Shown here: piece by piece, positions 58,770 through 64,000 of the stretch
How positions within the stretch are numbered: position 1 is the stretch's first letter
Layout of the letters: each line of letters begins with the position of its first letter
NCBI GenBank assembly: GCA_023653785.1
Contig: JAMKCH010051382.1
Coordinates: forward strand, 62,001 to 126,000
DNA length: 64,000 nucleotides
Direction: 5' to 3'
From: Ophioderma brevispina
Lineage: Eukaryota; Echinodermata; Ophiuroidea; Amphilepidida; Ophiodermatidae
Program-made: the position numbers and the translations under genes
The notes under the pieces: model-generated
The model's input: the letters and a program-made list of their open reading frames with translations, nothing else
Told to the model about the DNA's origin: nothing
The model's database searches: none

Positions 58770-59110
58770 ACAGGGGAGGGCGGCCAAGAAATCAAAATTT
58801 CAGACGTCGCCATTGGTTTTAACACGTAAAGGCGAAATCTTGACGAAAAATTCTGAATTTTTTTATATGTTAAGGAATATTTTCTCATTCCAAAACCGTT
58901 GGAGATGAAGAATCAACTCCACTGGAAGGTAATTCCGATTTTTGTGGTATTAATAACGAATGAGGACGAGGTCGTATCTGGGTCTTGGGAACACCCATGA
59001 CCGACCCACATCAAAGCACCCAAATTGGTTTGTGGTTTGTACTCTGTATTGCTATAATTTCTTTTGACATTTTTGGTGAGTTGCTCTAATGAATGAGGCT
59101 TGGCTGCCAC
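58770..59110 (-). repeat. Inverted fragment of the 5 kb repeat family
   Basis: The reverse complement matches about 10375-10650 and 17640-17905: 'gggtgctttgatgtgggtc', 'gggtgttc', 'cataaaaaatgcagaatttt' and 'ggccgccctcccc' occur in order. It lies in the PRPF39 intron before exon 11. Confidence 0.8.
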
Positions 59111-59454
59111 CGCCTAGTTATTTATTGTTTGAAGAAGAGGTATGTTAAAAGAAATGGCTGTACTTAGTGATGCTAAAGACTGAATCCTGTATGGAACCAT
59201 CTACCATTTTGATATCTAATATTAGTTTGAAAGATGACTATTTTGATCTATAGATCTGTTAAATTTGTTAAGTTAAACCAAAGTTTAAATCCGGTTTTGT
59301 CCCCGCTAAACGGGGATGGCCAGATACATCTCACACGGCAATACTGCTGTGTGAGGATTTATTGGCTGATTGCACAAAGGTGCGGTGCACGCAGTGAGAG
59401 ACGCCCAACATAGTAGTAACTGATCCAATGTTTATGCTGTTGTTTGCTTTGTAG

Positions 59455-59514
59455 GTAATGAGTAACAGAGACAAAGCACAGACGATCATTGAAGCTGCTG
59501 TGGAAAAAGACAAG
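59455..59514 (+). CDS. PRPF39: PRPF39 exon 11: last recognisable exon
   Basis: The acceptor is TTGTTTGCTTTGTAG and the donor is GACAAG|GTAAGC. There are 20 codons in phase 0, encoding VMSNRDKAQTIIEAAVEKDK, which matches the ....N..K.R..L.EAIE.DK segment of PRPF39. The family continues with about 100-150 more residues. I could not find them in 59515-64000, so the remaining exons lie beyond the window or are too diverged to see. Confidence 0.88.
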
Positions 59515-59817
59515 GTAAGCAATTGTGTGCCTGTGTAGGTAAATACAAATTATTGCTGAGCACTCCAAATAGTACATTAATAGATAGCAAACTTTTTACT
59601 TTCAAGCAGCACTCCACAAAGATATACATGCACGTGCCAAGCTGTTAAAATGCTTTTTGAGGTTGCAGAGTTTGGTGTAGTCTTTAAATTCGTCAAGTCT
59701 TTGAATTCAATATGGTCGTTTAAAGTCATAAAAAATGTCACTAAGGCCTTTAAAGTATAAATTTTTTCTTTGTGTATAAATTGTAGATACAGCATCAATA
59801 TAACAAAGTGTAAGAAG

Positions 59818-59943
59818 CAGTGGCGTAACAGGCGGGGGGGGGGGGGGGGGGGGGGTTTTTTTTTTTTTTTTTTTTTGAGAGGGAAAATTTCCCAAAACTG
59901 GGAAATTTGCCCCCTCAGAGCGGGTAGGCCCGATACGCCACTG
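59818..59943. mobile_element. 126-bp hAT-like MITE carrying a G22T21 homopolymer
   Basis: CAGTGGCGTA at 59818-59827 is the perfect inverted repeat of TACGCCACTG at 59934-59943. The flanks GTAAGAAG (59810-59817) and GTAAGAAA (59944-59951) form an 8-base duplication with one mismatch, and the CAGTGGCG-type end is typical of hAT. The interior contains about 22 G followed by about 21 T (59834-59876). Homopolymer lengths are likely to be unreliable. Confidence 0.9.
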
Positions 59944-59959
59944 GTAAGAAAGGTGTTCA

Positions 59960-60540
59960 AGTCCTTGAAGTCATGAAAAAATCTTTTAAAATTGTCTTGT
60001 CTTCAGGGTATTTGAAATTCTCTTATTTCATGTTGGTCTTGACTATGAACCCTGGGCTGGTACCAGCTGACTGTTTTAATGCGGACTTTAAACTCTTTTT
60101 GGCGGTGTCTGTTTTCTACTTGCAAAGTGTTCACCATAATCAAGTAGAGCCTCCAACTGGCACTAACATGAAGGAAAATGTTACACTAATTAATACAACA
60201 TTGACATTGTATCGGTAGTTTAACTCCCATTCATGTTTATTGACTGCTGGCAATTGGAGGTTCTACTTGTGAAATCGCTGACTTTGCAAGGAGCAAGTGG
60301 GAAAGTAACTGTGTTTTATTCTCTAGTGGTTAGGCGTGTTTGTTGTATCAGCCACTGCACCATTGGTGCTCTGGTTTTATATGTGTAGTTCTATACTTTG
60401 TCCTAAACAAGTAGCATTGCTTTTGCACAGTGTCAACTGGGCACAACATGGAAAACTGCTACTGTAATTGCAGGCGAGTAAAATCGGGATCATCACATGC
60501 ACTAATGATTGTTAGCTCAAAATAGAGTGTGTACTTCATG
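59960..60540. other. Sequence after PRPF39 exon 11, nothing recognised
   Basis: AT-rich intronic-looking DNA. Small open frames lack PRPF39 similarity. If the gene continues, this is intron. Confidence 0.45.
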
Positions 60541-60544
60541 TAAT

Positions 60545-61905
60545 GATTCCTGCTGGTATAGCTTGCAGCTGTCGTCGGGGCCGGAAACCTTAGCTTTATG
60601 CATCTGCCCCCGGCTGCGCGGTTTCTTTCGCTGCTCGGGCTCCGTTGGAACTTGGGTAGCCTCGGGACTGGTCGGCGGCGCTTCCGTCGCGGCCTTGTTG
60701 GCGGCTTGACTAGTGCTTGCCTCGGTAGCCTAGACCCTTCGTGGTGCTGTCCGGGCCCGTTCCGTGTTCACCATCGGGGACTTGAGGCCTCTGGTATCTG
60801 CCAGTTAGGCGCTGGGCCACTAGGCCTTGGATGTCCTGGCTCTTAGGCTGTGGCTGTTAGGCTTACTGCTAGCTAGCCTGGTCCGCTGTCTCCCTTGGGG
60901 CACTTGGGCTCAGATATGATTGAGCCTTCGATGCTACCCTCTGGGGATCAGCTGGGCCTAGCACGGCTTCCGAGTCGGGCCTATGACAGTTGCCGTATGG
61001 CGTTAGTCTCTGTTCCCCCTTGGGGTCAGGACCATGATCCAGCTTGGGTGTGATACTGGTCTTTGGGTCTTAGCCCCCGACTTCTTGGAGGTAGTGTGCC
61101 TTAGGCCTTGGCGGGTCCTTTGACTTTCGCCTTGGCTGCCTTGGGGCTTTCATCGCCTAGCCTTTGCTTACCGGACTTAGACCCTTAATATACATCGGGG
61201 TGATGCCCTGGTTCTTTCATCGCAGCTTGGCTGGACCCTTGTCAGGCCTAGCAGGCCGAGGATGATGCCCTGCGGCTTGGCTTGTTTTGTTTGTTTACTC
61301 TTGGCCCCCTTCGGGTTTATGAGGCCTGTGCCTATGCCCGTCTGGCGTGGCCCCTCCAGTTGCTTCACTGGGCCGGCCTAAGCCTGGGGTAGGGGCTTTA
61401 TTGTCCTTTCTCCTTGGCCTTACACCCCGTACGGGGACCCTGATCATCGCGTCTTGGCTGTTCTCCCTTGGCCCTCCGTCCTCACTTTCGGTCGGAGGAC
61501 CTCGGCCTACATGCCGTTGGTGCCCTCGGGGCTAGCCTGCTCTTGCCGGTCTTGGGCTTGGTCATTAGTCTTGAGTGATGCTCGGGTTTCCCTCATTGGG
61601 CTGGCTCCCACCCAGGTGGATGCCCTCGCCCTCTGGGCTCTGTTTGTCCTGGGACGCTGGTGGTTTGGCTTGTTGTCTAACCTTAATGTGCCCCAGGCCT
61701 TATCCTCGCCCTTGGGCTTTAGCCCTTTTTTTTTAGGGTCTTTCGACTTTGCCTGGACCATCCACTTTGGGTCGGTGTTCTGACGTGGTTGGTTCCTTCT
61801 ACCTTTGTTCGGGAGTTGGGATGGCTTTGACAGTTCTCGCGCATTCCTTTGGCTCTCGGCTGGCTAGCCTGGTCCGCTGGCTCCAGGCCTACAAAATTTT
61901 TCAGT
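60545..61905. other. Anomalous GC-rich block 1
   Basis: The block begins and ends abruptly and is far richer in G+C than its flanks. It is woven from irregular words such as CTTGGGCCT, GGCCTTGG and CCCTTGGGG. 'ctagcctggtccgctg' occurs near 60875 and again near 61865, suggesting an internal duplication about 990 bases apart. Open frames on both strands (for example 61454-61783) are Leu/Gly/Ala/Trp-rich with no recognisable domain, and I do not call them genes. It could be an unfamiliar transposable element or horizontally acquired or contaminant-like DNA. Confidence 0.55.
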
Positions 61906-63500
61906 GTTTCTGGGACCCTTAATAGTCATGGAAAAAATTTTCTGTCAAATATGTGCGCCAAAGCGCACATACACGAGCGTAGCGCGACAGGTTTCTTAGG
62001 CCGGGGTGGGTATTTGTTGCTCCTATGGTTGCAAATCTGAGCAGTTTTGAAGCTTTTTGTGTAAATTGTAAGGCCATAATTTCACACATTAGAGAAATAT
62101 TTACTATAATAATGCCATTGATTCATGGCTTGTAGTTAAAAATGTCAGTTGGAAACGTAGAAAAAAAGGATAAATGTAATGTAAAGTCATTAGTTGTAAA
62201 TTAAGTGATACATTTTAAGTGTAATTTTATGTAAAATGACATTTCATTTTCCTTTAATTAAAATTGCCTAAACAAGAAAAAGAAAACTACACTTGTATTT
62301 CTGCTGTTTTTTTAATTAAAAAAATCATTGTCCACTAAAATAATTGTAAGAAATCAAAACATTTACTTTTTGCCTCCAGCTCCCCCTCCCACCCATCCCA
62401 TAATATAAAACCCCTCCCACCACCACCAGATCTAGCCACCAGATGCTTTCTAAAGTACACCCAAGTATCAGCAGTGGATAGCCAAGGGGGTGAGCCAACA
62501 GGCCGGGAGGTGAAAACCTCAGGTCAGTGGTATGGTATTATGCCTTTGTTAGTTACCATGGTTACAGGTCAGAAGACACGCTCCACATTTGTATGATTAC
62601 AAGGCTAAGTAGGGTGCATTTAACTCTGAGTCTCCATTTTCATTATGGAGGGACTGATTTCATGGATCTTTTACGTTTAAAAAAAATAAAACTATGAAAT
62701 CAAAACCTGATTTTAGATAGAATTGGCTAAATAAATGCTCAATATGTATGTTTTAATGGAAAACAAATTGGATGTTTGGAATTCATCATTTTTGAATGGG
62801 AAAACTTTGAATGAATTCTCAAGCTGAAACTCACTTCAAGGTGAATGATGCAAATAATATTAGCTACCGGTTCGAACTGGACCGCGGACCCGGCCAAGGA
62901 AAGGAAACTTTATTGGAAGCTAATATATGTTGGCATTGTCGATTAATGATCAATGTTCTGCTCTTTATACACTTGTTTGTGAAATTGACCGCGAAGGAGG
63001 GGATAATGTATACTTGCAATCTCTGTTTTACTTTTGAATGAAAAAGCCAACTTGTTCAGACCATGCTGCTGAAATTCGGCAGTTCGCAAAATGTTTAAAT
63101 AATTGGGATAGCGGGACGGGGGATATGTGATTGAGGGTGAGTATCACTTTATTTGTGAAGTGCTATGTCATGAAAAGGGCAACAAATGTAATAATTATAC
63201 TGAAGACTGAGGTTTTCCACGATGTTTTCTTAAACCACACACTTATTACCAATTTGATAGACTGGCCGACATTTACGCAAATTAGCCAGGTACTCTTGGG
63301 GTTTGAGGACTTTATTTCTCAAAATGCGATCAGGCAGCGACCGCTTTCCGATACTGGTTGATACAAAACCAAATCATTTTATGGGAAACTCCATGGTGAC
63401 CAAGACAACGTTCTTTAACTATTAACTTTAGTTTGGAAGCTTATTTTTTCCCAAATTATTTCCCGATGATGATTTTTAGGCTTAAATTTTTCTGCAGCTG
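61906..63500. other. AT-rich sequence between GC-rich blocks, no gene seen
   Basis: Ordinary AT-rich DNA. A pyrimidine-rich stretch at about 62375-62450 (CCCCTCCCACC words) and a short palindromic patch near 61955-61975 ('tgtgcgccaaagcgcaca') are the only landmarks. None of the small frames continues PRPF39. Confidence 0.45.
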
Positions 63501-63504
63501 TGAA

Positions 63505-64000
63505 AATTTTTCTGGGGGCCCCGGGTCCCGCGGGGGCTCGTGGATTTGTAGGCCTGGCTGTCCTCCATCGGGGGAAACTGGGACAAGGGTTTTGCGGCGG
63601 CTCGACGGGTGCCCTCTTTGGGGCTCGGGTACGGGACTAGCGTCGGGGCCTTGTTCGGCTTAGCGTTGGGGAGCGGGCGGGCCTAGCGTGGGGCTCGTCC
63701 GGGCCGAAAGCGGTTTCCGGGCTTCAGGCCAGGGTGTATCCCGATCTCGGGGTCTGTCTTAGGGGGGTTCCCCCCTCCCCACCAGAGGTTTTCAGGCTCC
63801 CGTTGTTCGATGTCTTCACTTGCGGGTTTTTCTTGACAGCCTTCTGTCTCAAACTGTGTTGCCTAGTCGGGAATCCCGCCCCACGACGGGTATTCCCTAT
63901 TTGGGGGTTCTCCGAAACTCGCTTCACAGGTGGGCTTTTCGTTGTTCTTGGCAGTTGACTTGGTCGTGTCTTCCCGCCGTGCCTGGCGACTGGATATTTG
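63505..64000. other. Anomalous GC-rich block 2, runs off the window
   Basis: Similar in texture to 60545-61905 (GGGGCTCG, GGGCCTAGCG, CGGGCC words), again starting abruptly after AT-rich DNA. No coding domain recognised. Confidence 0.5.

Noticed and set aside
61454..61783. A 109-codon Trp/Leu/Gly-rich open frame in the GC-rich block
   Set aside because: No recognisable domain, comparable frames on the other strand, and composition alone explains the lack of stops.
59515..64000. Remaining C-terminal exons of PRPF39
   Set aside because: I looked for the expected continuation after EAAVEKDK (a segment like N..LYL.LLE.E) in all + frames and saw none with splice sites.

Overview
The window is a stretch of an animal nuclear genome: AT-rich, intron-rich and dominated by repeats. 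It contains no bacterial operon, CRISPR array, rRNA or tRNA that I could recognise. Repeat vocabulary such as 'taggcctatgt', 'gatgaaacttggtgg' and runs of 'aaggtca', a DIRS-type retrotransposon and many hAT-like miniature elements suggest a marine invertebrate deuterostome, most likely an echinoderm. That assignment rests on memory of repeat style and is not proved here.

The one confidently identified host gene is PRPF39, on the + strand. It is a HAT-repeat U1 snRNP splicing factor. Eleven exons lie between 32215 and 59514, with consensus splice sites and, at all but one junction, matching phases. The first visible exon encodes a SAP domain plus an acidic, Lys/Glu-rich linker, which vertebrate PRPF39 does not have as far as I know. 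That exon carries a one-base frameshift. The exon 4 to exon 5 junction is out of phase by one base, which implies an unseen micro-exon or a small error. The true 5' end and the C-terminal exons are not found in the window.

Region by region. 1-7.8 kb has no convincing gene, a TA-flanked miniature inverted-repeat element (MITE) and a 5.5 kb imperfect palindrome. 7.9-20.2 kb holds two roughly 5 kb direct copies of a repeat, each carrying a 27-bp minisatellite. 20-32 kb holds dispersed repeats, a 107-bp satellite full of AGGTCA half-sites, a 650-bp polypurine tract, a fragment of non-LTR reverse transcriptase and MITEs. 32-59.5 kb is PRPF39, whose introns carry a 2.2 kb hAT-like element, four short MITEs (three hAT-like, one TA-flanked), fragments of the 5 kb repeat, and a decayed DIRS-like retrotransposon of about 7.5 kb (RT, RNase H and tyrosine recombinase traces, inverted terminal sequences). 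60.5-64 kb contains two anomalous GC-rich blocks.

Two orphan minus-strand exons (27492-27665 and 41188-41296) look coding but could not be assigned. Nothing here can be called a proven new system. The most notable points are the SAP-PRPF39 architecture, the hAT insertions with target-site duplications, the half-site satellite and the two orphan exons.
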